The position numbers and the translations under genes are program-made. From NCBI RefSeq assembly GCF_008704555.1, contig NZ_CP023702.1, forward strand, positions 2,728,001 through 2,792,000: a stretch of 64,000 nt of DNA, given 5' to 3'. Below are positions 45,444 through 55,876 of the stretch, piece by piece. The notes beneath the pieces were generated by a model. It searched no databases and was not told the DNA's origin. It was given only the letters and a program-made list of their open reading frames with translations. Position 1 is the first letter of the stretch. Each line of letters begins with the position of its first letter. This DNA comes from Streptomyces nitrosporeus. Its GTDB lineage: Bacteria; Actinomycetota; Actinomycetes; Streptomycetales; Streptomycetaceae.

Positions 45444-46478
45444 ATGCAGGTCATGAAGGCAGCAGTCGTCAAGGACTTCACCGCTCCGCTCGTCGTCGAG
45501 GACGTCGAGCTGCCGGAGCCGGGGCCGGGACAGGCTCTGGTGAAGGTGCTGTACTCGGGGGTGTGCCACACCGATCTGCACGCGGCCCACGGTGACTGGC
45601 CGGTGAAGCCGACCGTCCCGTTCGTACCGGGACACGAGGGAGTCGGTGAGGTCGTGGCGGTCGGTGACGGGGTGACACGGCTGACGATCGGGGACATGGT
45701 CGGCAACGCGTGGTTCTGGTCGGCGTGCGGGGCATGCGAGTTCTGTGAGACGGGACGGGAGACGCTCTGCCCGGAGCAGCGGAACGGCGGGTACTCGGTC
45801 GACGGTTCGTTCGGGCAGTACATGCTGGTCGACGCCGCGTACGCACCCGTCATCCCGCCGGGTGTCGAGCCCTCCGCCGTGGCGCCGATCCTGTGCGCGG
45901 GGGTCACCGTCTACAAGGGGCTGAAGGAGTCCGAGGTCAGGCCGGGGCAGTGGGTGCTGATCTCGGGTGTCGGGGGCCTGGGGCACATCGCCATCCAGTA
46001 CGCGCGTGCCATGGGCATGCGGGTGGTGGCCGTCGATGTGGCGGACGACAAGAGCGCGCTGGCCCGCCGCCATGGTGCCGAACTCGCGGTCAACGCGCTC
46101 ACCGATCCGGACCCGGCCGCGACGATCAAGGAGTTCACCGGGGGCGGGGTCCACGGCGGGCTGGTGACCGCGGTCAACGGTGCGGCGTTCTCACAGGCCG
46201 TCGGCGCGCTGCGGCGCGGCGGGACGCTTGCGCTGGTGGGGCTGCCGCCGGAGCAGTTCCCGCTCGACATCTTCTCCACCGTGCTGTTCGGTCTGACGAT
46301 CCGGGGTTCGATCGTGGGCACCCGGGCCGACCTGGCCGAGGCCATCGACTTCTTCGCCCGGGGCCTGATCAGCCCGACGTACACGGTGCGCCCGCTCACC
46401 GACATCAACGCGATCTTCGACGAGATGACCGCGGGACGGATCGACGGGCGCGTGGTGATGGACATGAGCGCGAGCTGA
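45444..46478 (+). CDS. adhP: Zinc-dependent alcohol dehydrogenase (AdhP-like)
   Basis: A 344-residue medium-chain dehydrogenase. Catalytic zinc ligands lie in GVCHTDLHAAHG (Cys) and PGHEGVGEVVAVG (His). The structural zinc site is CGACEFCETGRETLC (four Cys). The NAD site is ISGVGGLGHIAIQYAR. This is the AdhP/ethanol-preferring group. The ATG at 45444 follows CGGAGGC. It is single and nearly abuts the convergent regulator gene (10-bp gap). Confidence 0.95.
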   Translation: MQVMKAAVVKDFTAPLVVEDVELPEPGPGQALVKVLYSGVCHTDLHAAHGDWPVKPTVPFVPGHEGVGEVVAVGDGVTRLTIGDMVGNAWFWSACGACEFCETGRETLCPEQRNGGYSVDGSFGQYMLVDAAYAPVIPPGVEPSAVAPILCAGVTVYKGLKESEVRPGQWVLISGVGGLGHIAIQYARAMGMRVVAVDVADDKSALARRHGAELAVNALTDPDPAATIKEFTGGGVHGGLVTAVNGAAFSQAVGALRRGGTLALVGLPPEQFPLDIFSTVLFGLTIRGSIVGTRADLAEAIDFFARGLISPTYTVRPLTDINAIFDEMTAGRIDGRVVMDMSAS

Positions 46479-46488
46479 ACGGCGGGGC

Positions 46489-46845
46489 TCAGGCCGCCAG
46501 CCGTACCTCCGCGAAGGGTATGGCCGTGTCCCGGCGGTGTGCGGGCTGCGGGCGGGACAGGGACTGCTGGGCGAGCGAGAGTACGTCGGTCAGGCCGAGG
46601 CCCAGGGCATGGGAGGCCGCCGCGAGGAGCTCGGACGACGCCTCCTTGCGGCCGCGCTCGATCTCGGAGAGATAGGGCACCGAGATCCGGGCGGCCTCGG
46701 CGACCTCCTTCAGTGTCCTTCCCTGTGACTGCCGTTCCTCGCGCAGGACGGCTCCGACGAGGTCGCGCCACAGGGGTTCGGCGGCGGTCACGGGCCGGAT
46801 CGGGACGACGCGGGCCCGGTGGTCCGGGGCGGGCTGGCTGCTCAT
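46489..46845 (-). CDS. ClgR/PopR-like XRE regulator with LAA C-terminus
   Basis: A 118-residue regulator. The helix-turn-helix (about 38-95) reads GRTLKEVAEAARISVPYLSE, then IERGRKEASSELL, the pattern of ClgR and PopR, activators of clp protease genes in actinomycetes. The protein ends RLAA: ClgR and PopR end in two alanines that act as a ClpP degradation tag. The N-terminal about 30 residues form an extension. The ATG at 46845 is preceded by GGAGCG. The target genes are not adjacent. Confidence 0.8.
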   Translation of the reverse strand: MSSQPAPDHRARVVPIRPVTAAEPLWRDLVGAVLREERQSQGRTLKEVAEAARISVPYLSEIERGRKEASSELLAAASHALGLGLTDVLSLAQQSLSRPQPAHRRDTAIPFAEVRLAA

Positions 46846-46929
46846 CGCTCCAGCGTAGGGAGAAGTGGCCCGGCACGGAACGGGGAGTCGCTCCGCGCCG
46901 GGCTGATCTGCTGCCGGCAGAACGGGGAA

Positions 46930-47142
46930 CCGGCATCGCGTCCGGTCGGACCCGGACCCGGGCCGCGGGACCCGAGCCCGGGCCGCGGGGCCTGTGTCCG
47001 GGCCGCGGGGCCTGTGCGCCGGTGCCGGTGCCGTCCCCGGACGGTCAGGTACTGGAACGGGCACGGGCACAGGTCCCGGCACCAGCACGGGTACGGGCCC
47101 CGGCCCCGGCCCAGGCCCCGGCTCCGGCTCCAGCACCGGCGG
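46930..47142. repeat. GC-rich low-complexity spacer
   Basis: Two similar units (CGGGCCGCGGGGCCTGTG, twice, around 46978-47015) are followed by CGGCCC/GGCACGGG-type repeats up to the pectate lyase stop. No gene. Confidence 0.6.
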
Positions 47143-48618
47143 TCAGCCGCCGATGTTCGCCTGCGGGCCGGCGTACTGCTTCAGCAGGGCGGGGACGTCG
47201 GCGGCCGGGTCCAGGGTGTAGCCGTAGTGGTCCGACGGCTTGAACGTCGTGCCGTTGGTCTGCTGCTTGCCGGTGCAGGAGACGCAGATGCTGCCGGTCT
47301 GGGTCAGCGACGCCGCCGAGGTGTCGTTGTAGTAGGGGTTGGCGACGTTCTGGTAGTAGCTGTTCTCGATGACGGTCTTCGAGGCACCGCGCGAGAGGTT
47401 GCCGTACGAGGACACGTTCTGCATGTAGTTGTTGTAGAGGTGGGCATAGGCCACGTTGTCGATGCTGGGGTTGCGCTGGCCGGTGTCGTGGATCCAGTTG
47501 TGGTGGATGGTCATCCTGGCGGTCACGTTGTCCGTCCAGCCGATGCCGAAGGCCTTGTTCTGCTCGCCCAGGACGTTCCAGGAGACGGTCAGGTAGCTGG
47601 TGTCCTTCCGGCTGTCGATGAGCCCGTCGTTCATCCGCTCGATGCGGTTGTGGTCGATCCAGATGTGGTCGGCGGTGTCCATCTGGATGCCGTCGTAGTC
47701 GTAGTCCTTGTCGTCCGGGTCGTCCTCGGTCATCAGGGTGTCGCGGATGGTGAGGTTGCGGATGATGACGTTGTGGACGCCGGTACCGAGGAAGAAGCCG
47801 CCGCCGACGATCTGCCCGGAGGTTCCGACGCCGATGATCGTCTTGTCGGACTTCACGGGGATCTCGTGTCCGTACGGGGTGACGGTGATCGCGGCGGCGA
47901 CCTTGATGACGTACGGCGCGGAGGCGGTGGCGTACGTCACCAGATCCGCGTAGTTCTTGACGGTGACGGTCGTGCCGGCCGCACCGCCGGTGGTACCGCC
48001 GCCGGTGGAGGCGAAGCCGTCGGCCTTGTCGGACCAGACGCGTCCGCCGCCGACGGGGTTGAAGGCCCACTGCTTGTTGCTGTTGTGGGTGCAGGTCTCC
48101 TGGATGATCGCCGCACCACTGGCCGTGGACGCACCCTTGTCACTCATGCACAGACCGCTGTTGACGTTGACCACCTGATACGTGCCCGTACCACTCGGTG
48201 ACAGCGTCCACTGCTGGTTGGCCTGACCGGAACCACAGCCCCACTGCTGGAGCCGCACCCCGCTCTCCTTCGAACCAGCCGGAACATCCACACACTTACC
48301 ACTGCTCCGGCTCACCAGCCGGTACCTGTCCGACCCGTCGGCCTGCAACGTGAACTGCTGCCACGCCGCACCCTCCGTACACCCCCACTGCTGAAGAAGA
48401 GCACCGTTCGCCGACGACGCCCCAGGGACGTCCACACACATCCCGCTCTTCTTCACCACCAGCTGATACACCCCACCCGCCCCCGGCGACACCACCGCCC
48501 CGGCGGGAGAGGCCAGACCACCGGCGAGCACTCCGCCGACGGCCAGGAGCAGGGCCGTCAGCAGGGCTCCGAGTCTCAGGGTTTTCCGCTTGTTCCTGTG
48601 CTGTGACCGTGCGCGCAT
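47143..48618 (-). CDS. Secreted pectate lyase (PL1) with ricin-type lectin domain
   Basis: A 491-residue exported enzyme. A signal peptide (RLGALLTALLLAVGGVLAGG, cleavage about residue 41) precedes a ricin B-type beta-trefoil lectin (about 43-195; QQWGC repeats and NKQWAF). The PL1 parallel beta-helix (about 225-490) carries the calcium-site motif DGIQMDTADHIWIDHNRI and MTIHHNWIHDTGQRNPSI with the catalytic Arg. It cleaves polygalacturonate by beta-elimination outside the cell. It lies 90 bp after the pectinesterase, likely one transcript. The lectin coding part is identical to that of its neighbour. Confidence 0.94.
   Translation of the reverse strand: MRARSQHRNKRKTLRLGALLTALLLAVGGVLAGGLASPAGAVVSPGAGGVYQLVVKKSGMCVDVPGASSANGALLQQWGCTEGAAWQQFTLQADGSDRYRLVSRSSGKCVDVPAGSKESGVRLQQWGCGSGQANQQWTLSPSGTGTYQVVNVNSGLCMSDKGASTASGAAIIQETCTHNSNKQWAFNPVGGGRVWSDKADGFASTGGGTTGGAAGTTVTVKNYADLVTYATASAPYVIKVAAAITVTPYGHEIPVKSDKTIIGVGTSGQIVGGGFFLGTGVHNVIIRNLTIRDTLMTEDDPDDKDYDYDGIQMDTADHIWIDHNRIERMNDGLIDSRKDTSYLTVSWNVLGEQNKAFGIGWTDNVTARMTIHHNWIHDTGQRNPSIDNVAYAHLYNNYMQNVSSYGNLSRGASKTVIENSYYQNVANPYYNDTSAASLTQTGSICVSCTGKQQTNGTTFKPSDHYGYTLDPAADVPALLKQYAGPQANIGG
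48046..48516 (-). repeat. 471-bp identical lectin module, copy in pectate lyase
   Basis: Read against 49603-50073, I find no difference over 471 bp, including synonymous positions. It encodes the end of the signal-peptide region (SPAGAVVSPGAGG) and the whole ricin-type lectin domain. Confidence 0.92.
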
Positions 48619-48708
48619 GTGTGTTCGTTCCTCTCGTTTCGTCCGTGTACGGAGGCAGGTTCGGGTTCGGGTGTGAGTACGGGAGCGGGGCCGTGGTGCG
48701 CGGGAGGG

Positions 48709-50148
48709 TCAGCGCACCGGGTTCCAGCCGTCGGTGCCGGCCAGGTACTTCTGCGGGGTGTGGTCCGCCGCCTGGGCGTCCGTCATCTGAGGGCGGTTGC
48801 CGTTGACGGTGGCTCCGGGGCCGGTGTTGCGGTACTCCGAGAAGCGGGCGTTCTTCCAGGAGTTGCTGGACATGTCGGTCCAGGGCTGGGCCGTGGCCAG
48901 GGCCGAGGAGAGGGAGGACTCCCGGTACAGCACCTGGGCGTCGGCCCGCCACGGGCGCCCGAGCTGGGTGGTGTTCGACACGGCTCCGGTGATGGAGGAG
49001 CGGTAGAAGAGGAAGCCGTACGCCTTGTCGGCGGGGGTGCTGGCCGCGGTGATCGGGCCACCGGTGCTGCGCTTCTCGTGGATGGTGCAGCCGTGGAAGA
49101 CGGCGGTGCCGCCGCCGTAGATGAAGTCCACGGTGCCCTCGACGTAGGAGTCCACGACGTAGGCGCGCGCCTTGTTGTTGAGCAGGAAGGTGTCCTGGTC
49201 GCCGAGGAGCCGTACGTCGTCCAGGACGGCACGGTCGGCGTCCAGGTACAGGGCGAGGGCCTGGTGGCCGGTGTCGGCGGGGTTCTCGTCGTAGTCGTTG
49301 GAGAGGGTGAGGTTGGTGGCGGCGAAGTCGTGTCCGAGGGCGACGACGGTGGCCGAGCCGGCCGTGCCGTAGGCGCCCGCGTGGCGGTTGTTGACGATGA
49401 CGACGTCGTCGGGCGAGTCCCCGAGGCCCTTCAGGCTGATGAAGGGTTTGTCCGCGGGGATGTTGACCTGCTCGCGATAGGTGCCGGGCTTGATGGTGAG
49501 GGTGACCCGGCTGGCGTTGCCGCTGCCGACGGCGTTCACGGCGGCCTGGACGGTCCGGTAGGTACCGGTGCCGTCGGCGGCGACCGTGGCGGGAGCGGTG
49601 GAGCCGCCGACGGGGTTGAAGGCCCACTGCTTGTTGCTGTTGTGGGTGCAGGTCTCCTGGATGATCGCCGCACCACTGGCCGTGGACGCACCCTTGTCAC
49701 TCATGCACAGACCGCTGTTGACGTTGACCACCTGATACGTGCCCGTACCACTCGGTGACAGCGTCCACTGCTGGTTGGCCTGACCGGAACCACAGCCCCA
49801 CTGCTGGAGCCGCACCCCGCTCTCCTTCGAACCAGCCGGAACATCCACACACTTACCACTGCTCCGGCTCACCAGCCGGTACCTGTCCGACCCGTCGGCC
49901 TGCAACGTGAACTGCTGCCACGCCGCACCCTCCGTACACCCCCACTGCTGAAGAAGAGCACCGTTCGCCGACGACGCCCCAGGGACGTCCACACACATCC
50001 CGCTCTTCTTCACCACCAGCTGATACACCCCACCCGCCCCCGGCGACACCACCGCCCCGGCGGGAGAGGCCAGGGTGCCCGCGGCCACGAGCGCGGCGGG
50101 CAGGGCGAGGGTCAGTACACGGCGCCTCTTGTTCGGTTTCCCGGTCAC
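48709..50148 (-). CDS. Secreted pectinesterase (CE8) with ricin-type lectin domain
   Basis: A 479-residue exported enzyme. A signal peptide (VLTLALPAALVAAGTLASPA) precedes a ricin B-type lectin (about 32-185). The carbohydrate esterase family 8 beta-helix (about 190-479) has motifs GTYREQV, HQALALYLDADRAV, LLGDQDTFLL (catalytic Asp), GTVDFIYGGG (second Asp) and LGRPW (Arg). It removes methyl esters from pectin so that the downstream pectate lyase can act. The GTG at 50148 follows GAGGAGC. First gene of the pectin operon, divergent from the sigma-fusion gene. Confidence 0.94.
   Translation of the reverse strand: MTGKPNKRRRVLTLALPAALVAAGTLASPAGAVVSPGAGGVYQLVVKKSGMCVDVPGASSANGALLQQWGCTEGAAWQQFTLQADGSDRYRLVSRSSGKCVDVPAGSKESGVRLQQWGCGSGQANQQWTLSPSGTGTYQVVNVNSGLCMSDKGASTASGAAIIQETCTHNSNKQWAFNPVGGSTAPATVAADGTGTYRTVQAAVNAVGSGNASRVTLTIKPGTYREQVNIPADKPFISLKGLGDSPDDVVIVNNRHAGAYGTAGSATVVALGHDFAATNLTLSNDYDENPADTGHQALALYLDADRAVLDDVRLLGDQDTFLLNNKARAYVVDSYVEGTVDFIYGGGTAVFHGCTIHEKRSTGGPITAASTPADKAYGFLFYRSSITGAVSNTTQLGRPWRADAQVLYRESSLSSALATAQPWTDMSSNSWKNARFSEYRNTGPGATVNGNRPQMTDAQAADHTPQKYLAGTDGWNPVR
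49603..50073 (-). repeat. 471-bp identical lectin module, copy in pectinesterase
   Basis: Partner of 48046-48516, at a constant 1557-bp offset. Identity ends abruptly on both sides, where the enzyme domains and signal peptides differ. Confidence 0.92.
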
Positions 50149-50240
50149 TGTTCGCTCCTCCAGATGGGGGGGTCGCCGCGGCGCTGTGGCGCCGTGGTGT
50201 CCAGGTAGAGGCCCGGGGCGGGCGGAGATGACAGAAATCC

Positions 50241-50254
50241 CGGAAGTTTTTCCG
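50241..50254. promoter_or_regulatory. Palindrome in pectinesterase/sigma-fusion divergent promoter
   Basis: CGGAA-GTTT-TTCCG is a perfect 5-bp inverted repeat in an AT-richer patch of the 237-bp divergent region. Candidate operator for pectin control or part of a sigma-dependent promoter; no consensus is recognised. Confidence 0.35.
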
Positions 50255-50385
50255 CGGTGTGCCGGACAGGTTTCTTCTTTACGGCCCGGTGGCCGTGTGT
50301 CACGATGCCTGGCGCCGGGGCCTGTTCGGTCGTGTGTACGGGCCGCCCCGGCCGGTCCCGACGCGAGCGAGGGAGCCGTGACGGG

Positions 50386-52548
50386 ATGACGGACAGCGAG
50401 GCCGGTACGCGGGCGGGAGACATACCGGCGCTGGTGGAGCGTGCCAGGGACGGTGATCCCCGGGCCCTGGAGGAACTGCTCGCCGGGCACCTGCCGTTGG
50501 TGTACGGGATCGTCGGACGGGCCCTCAACGGCCATGCGGACGTGGACGATCTGGTGCAGGAGGTGATGTTCCGCGTCGTCCGCGCCCTGCCTTCCCTGCG
50601 GGAGCCCGCACGGTTCCGCTCCTGGGCGGTGGCGATCGCGTACCGGGAGATCCAGCGGTACCAGCGGCGTACCGTCCGCGAACGGCTGCTGAGGCACGAG
50701 GTGGCCGAGGTCGCCGACCCGCTCACCGACTTCGCCGAACGTACCGTCGCCGAGCTGGAGCTGACCGGACAGCGCCGGGAGCTGGCACGGGCGGCCCGCT
50801 GGCTGGACGACGGGGACCGCCGGCTGCTCGCCCTGTGGTGGGAGGAGGAGGCGGGCCGTCTCACCCGGGCGGAGGTCGCCGGGGCGCTCGGTCTGGGCCC
50901 CGGGCACACCGCGGTGCGGGTACGGCGGATGAAGGGCCGGCTGGAGGCGGCGCGCACCCTGGTCAGGGCGCTGGCCCTGACGCCCCGCTGCCCCGGGATG
51001 GCGGACGCGGCCCGGGGCTGGGACGGCTCCGCCGGTGCCCTGTGGCGCAAGCGGCTGGCCCGGCACGTGCGGGGGTGCCCGCGGTGCGGGGCGGAGGCGG
51101 ACGGGCTGGTGGCCCCGGAGAAGCTGCTGCCCGGTCTGGCGCTCGTACCGGTACCGGGCGGGGTGGCCGACGGGGTCCGGCAGACGGTGGAGGCGTCGTC
51201 CCTGGCCGGGCAGGCGGCCGCCGGGCGGCTGCGCGACCTCCTCACCACCAAGTCGGTGGCGGCCTCCGCGGCGGTGTGCGCGGTCGTCGCCGGTGGTCTG
51301 AGCCACCCGGTGTGGCACACGCCCGCCCCGGAGCCGCGCGAGGCCGCGCCGCCCGCCGCGAGCCGGCCCGTGCGGCCGGCCCCCTCCCCCGCGGACCCGG
51401 CCCCGGAACGCTCCGCGGCCGCGTCGCCGTCCGCCTCCGCCCCCGTCTCCGCGTCGCCCTCGGCGTCACCGGCCCTGCGGGCCGCCGCCGCGGGCGGACC
51501 GCTCGGGGTGACGGGCGGCGACATCTATCTCGCGCCCGGCGGTTCGGACACCGGGGACGGCAGCAGGGCCCGCCCCTACGCCACGCTCGCCAAGGCCGTG
51601 TCGGTGGTGCGGCCCGGACAGACGATCGCGATGCGCGGGGGCACGTACCGCCCGGACCGGGGCACCACCCTCACCACCGACGGCACCGCCGCCCGCCGCA
51701 TCACCCTGAGCAACGTGCGCGGCGAGCGGCCGGTGATCGACGCCTCGGGCATCCCGGCCGGTACCTGGGCGATCACCCAGCAGGCGGACCACTGGACGGT
51801 GCAGGGGCTGGAGATCCGTGGTTCGGGCAGCCACGCATACGTCTGCCGGGGCTGTGCGGACACCGTTTTCCGGGGCCTGGACCTGCATGACAACGCGGAG
51901 TCCGGGCTGACCCTGCGCGACGCGGGGACGCGGGACAACGCCGTGCTGGACAGCGACTTCCACGCCAACGGGCCGGGGAGCGGCGGGGTGGGCCTCGGGG
52001 TGAAGTTCGGTTCCGGTACGGGGAACGTGGTCCGGGGCGTGCGTGCCTTCGGCAACGGCGCCGACGGCGTCGACCTCGGCGGTTTCGCCACCCCGGTGGC
52101 GGTCCGGGAGTCCTGGTCCTACCGCAACGGCAACGGCTTCACACTCGGCGGAGGCGGCACCTCCGCCGCCGTGGCACACGTCCTGACCGACAACGCGGCC
52201 TGGGACAACACCGGGTCCGGCTTCAACGACGAGGGCAACCCGGGCGCGATCCGCCTGGTGCGCAACACGGCCTTCCGCAACGGCACCGGCTTCCACCTGC
52301 CCACGGCGGCGGCCGTGCTGACGGCCGGTGCGGCGGCGGACAACGCGCGGGGCCGCGACACGGTCCTGTCGGGGAGGGCCCGTTCCGAGGACAGCAGCTG
52401 GGACGGCGGCGGTGCGGCGTTCGCCGTCACGGACCCGGCCACCGCCGAGGCCGCCCGCCCCGCCGACGCGTCGCTGCCCCCGACCTCCTTCCTGGCACCC
52501 GCCGGAGGAGGCCCGGGGGCACGCATGGCGGCCTCCGCGCCGTCGTGA
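50386..52548 (+). CDS. ECF sigma factor fused to transmembrane helix and extracellular beta-helix domain
   Basis: A 720-residue single frame. Region 2 (about 12-90; HADVDDLVQEVMFRVVRALP, FRSWAVAIAYREIQRY) and region 4 (about 128-190; EVAGALGLGPGHTAVRVRRM) form an ECF sigma factor. An HxxxCxxC motif (His227, Cys231, Cys234; HVRGCPRCG) resembles zinc-binding anti-sigma domains. One membrane helix (about 289-306) and an Ala/Pro/Ser-rich linker lead to a right-handed beta-helix (about 375-690), starting GGDIYLAPGGSDTGDGSRAR, as in family 9-type pectate lyases. The ATG at 50386 has a weak GGAG-type site. Divergent from two pectin enzymes, it probably senses pectin fragments outside and acts on transcription inside; release would need proteolysis. 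Confidence 0.88.
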   Translation: MTDSEAGTRAGDIPALVERARDGDPRALEELLAGHLPLVYGIVGRALNGHADVDDLVQEVMFRVVRALPSLREPARFRSWAVAIAYREIQRYQRRTVRERLLRHEVAEVADPLTDFAERTVAELELTGQRRELARAARWLDDGDRRLLALWWEEEAGRLTRAEVAGALGLGPGHTAVRVRRMKGRLEAARTLVRALALTPRCPGMADAARGWDGSAGALWRKRLARHVRGCPRCGAEADGLVAPEKLLPGLALVPVPGGVADGVRQTVEASSLAGQAAAGRLRDLLTTKSVAASAAVCAVVAGGLSHPVWHTPAPEPREAAPPAASRPVRPAPSPADPAPERSAAASPSASAPVSASPSASPALRAAAAGGPLGVTGGDIYLAPGGSDTGDGSRARPYATLAKAVSVVRPGQTIAMRGGTYRPDRGTTLTTDGTAARRITLSNVRGERPVIDASGIPAGTWAITQQADHWTVQGLEIRGSGSHAYVCRGCADTVFRGLDLHDNAESGLTLRDAGTRDNAVLDSDFHANGPGSGGVGLGVKFGSGTGNVVRGVRAFGNGADGVDLGGFATPVAVRESWSYRNGNGFTLGGGGTSAAVAHVLTDNAAWDNTGSGFNDEGNPGAIRLVRNTAFRNGTGFHLPTAAAVLTAGAAADNARGRDTVLSGRARSEDSSWDGGGAAFAVTDPATAEAARPADASLPPTSFLAPAGGGPGARMAASAPS

Positions 52549-52599
52549 CCGCCCGTCCCCCCGGGTGCGGCGAGGACCCGCGCCCGGGGAGACGGGCGG
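52549..52599 (+). terminator. Terminator of sigma-fusion gene
   Basis: Arms CCGCCCGTC (52549-52557) and GACGGGCGG (52591-52599), with inner CCCCGGG/CCCGGGG pairing (52559-52565, 52583-52589), directly after the stop codon. The rest of the spacer up to 52813 holds no gene. Confidence 0.75.
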
Positions 52600-52813
52600 T
52601 GTCCGGGTCGGGGGACGGCCGCGGTGTCCGCGCGTACCAGGACGCCCACCGGTACGGGAGCGCCCGTACCCGCGTGCGGGAATCCGGCGGCGCCGGCGGA
52701 GGAGCACACCGCTGACGGCCGTCCCCGAGGCAAAGTGCCACCACGGCCGCCCGGGGCCGGCTCCGGCGGGGCGGCGGGCGGCACGCTGTCGCCCCGCCGG
52801 GGCCCGCTCCCCG

Positions 52814-54022
52814 TCAGGACGTGGTGAGGAAGCAGGTGTAGTCACCGGACACGACGGTGCCGGTGACCTCTCCGCCGAACGTCTGGTCGACGGTCCCGTA
52901 CCCGAAGACCTTCAGTCTGCCCGGGACGGCGGCCTCCCGGACCCAGGCGTCCGGGGCCTCGGCATGGATACGGCGGCACTGCTCCTGGCCGTAGACGTCC
53001 GGATCGGAGTACTCCGCCCTCATGGGGAAGGTCTCCTTCACCTCGGTCTGCCCCAGCACCCTGACGGTGTGCTTCTTTGCGCAGTCGACCGGCCGTACGA
53101 CCGCGAAGCCGCCGAGTCCCGTGTCGGAGGCGGCGCACCGGCCGCGCTTCATGTCACCGATCGGGGTCAGCACCTCGGCGGCGTCCTGGACGTCCCCGTC
53201 CGGCTCGTGCCCGCTGACGGGTTCGCCGTAGGAGCCGATGGTGTAGGCCGCCTCCAGGGAGGTGATGCCCTCGGCCCGGTCGTCGTCCTTGCTCAGGGTG
53301 ACGAGCAGGGGGGAGAGATCGGCGGTCACCTCGCTGAGCCGCCCGGCCGGGTCGAGCCGTACCGTGACCTCCACCTCGTCGCCCTGGGTGACCTGGAGCT
53401 CCGGGGGCAGCAGTTCGGCGGCCGTCTCGGGCAGCGTGGTGACCCGGTAGAGGCGGCCGCCGGCCTCGTCCTGCTCCGGGGCCGTGCGGGGGATCATGCG
53501 CGGGACGAGGTCGGCGAGGGTGCCGCTGTACGGGGCCACGTCGCCGGCCGTGTGGGCGGAGACCGCCCTGGTGGGCACGCCCAGGCGGGTGATCGCCTCG
53601 GGGGTGTAGCGCAGCCAGGGTGACGAGTCCTGCCGGACGTAGACGTCGTCGCCCCGGGTGGACAGGGTGCGTCCGGCCGTCGAGCCGGGTTCGCCGACCA
53701 GCTCGGCCCCGCCCTTGTCGAAGCCCCGGTCCACCTTCAGGGTGACGGCCGCGCGGGCGGTCCCCTTGTCGAAGTCCAGACTGCCCTCGGTCCGCTCGAC
53801 GGCCTTCCCGCCCCGGGAGGTGTAGGTGAGGGTGGAGGTGAAGGCGGCCGTACCGGTCCCCCGGGTGGCTTCGGTCGCCGCGTTGAACTGCTCCTGGAGC
53901 GGCAGACCGTAGACGGCCTTCCCGGTGTCCTGTTCCTTCGTCTCCGCGCCCCCGCACGCGGCCGTCGCGGCGAGTGCCGGTATCAGGACGAACGCGGCGG
54001 TCCAGCGTCTTGCGGTTCTCAT
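52814..54022 (-). CDS. Putative lipoprotein
   Basis: A 402-residue exported protein. The N-terminus RRWTAAFVLIPALAATAACG has a borderline lipobox (TAAC), so lipid anchoring is likely but not certain. The body (about 45-290) resembles LppX/LprG-like lipoprotein folds (TGTAAFTSTLTYTSRGGKAV, DDVYVRQDSSPWLRYTPEAI). The C-terminal part, with GRCAASD, VVRPVDCAKKHTVRVLG and QCRRIHAEAPDAW, matches septum-formation-type DUF domains seen in actinobacteria. Function unknown. Single gene. Confidence 0.78.
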   Translation of the reverse strand: MRTARRWTAAFVLIPALAATAACGGAETKEQDTGKAVYGLPLQEQFNAATEATRGTGTAAFTSTLTYTSRGGKAVERTEGSLDFDKGTARAAVTLKVDRGFDKGGAELVGEPGSTAGRTLSTRGDDVYVRQDSSPWLRYTPEAITRLGVPTRAVSAHTAGDVAPYSGTLADLVPRMIPRTAPEQDEAGGRLYRVTTLPETAAELLPPELQVTQGDEVEVTVRLDPAGRLSEVTADLSPLLVTLSKDDDRAEGITSLEAAYTIGSYGEPVSGHEPDGDVQDAAEVLTPIGDMKRGRCAASDTGLGGFAVVRPVDCAKKHTVRVLGQTEVKETFPMRAEYSDPDVYGQEQCRRIHAEAPDAWVREAAVPGRLKVFGYGTVDQTFGGEVTGTVVSGDYTCFLTTS

Positions 54023-54111
54023 GTTCCCCACCCTGTGCACCTGTTGTGAACAGGAACTCTGCCCGGGGCACGGGGGCGGGCGCCAGCACGGGGTGATCAC
54101 GGAACGCGTAA

Positions 54112-54151
54112 GGGGACGGCCCGGGAGGCAGCTGCCTCCCGGATCGTCCCC
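54112..54151 (-). terminator. gdhA terminator
   Basis: A 22-bp perfect palindrome (54121-54142, half CCGGGAGGCAG) extended by GGGGACG (54112-54118) with CGTCCCC (54145-54151). It lies 17 bases past the gdhA stop. Confidence 0.85.
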
Positions 54152-54167
54152 CGGCCGGGCACCGGGC

Positions 54168-55836
<1,669 letters not shown>

Positions 55837-55868
55837 ACCTCACAGTCCCGGGGGGAGGGCTGTGAGGT
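55837..55868 (-). terminator. Terminator after small membrane protein gene
   Basis: Arms ACCTCACAG (55837-55845) and CTGTGAGGT (55860-55868) with a GC-rich 14-base loop, just past the stop at 55877. Confidence 0.6.
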
Positions 55869-55876
55869 CCGTGCGG

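Noticed and set aside
47143..48618. Pectate lyase as a natural fusion of unrelated origin
   Set aside because: Lectin plus PL1 is an ordinary secreted-enzyme layout; only the identity of the module with its neighbour is unusual.
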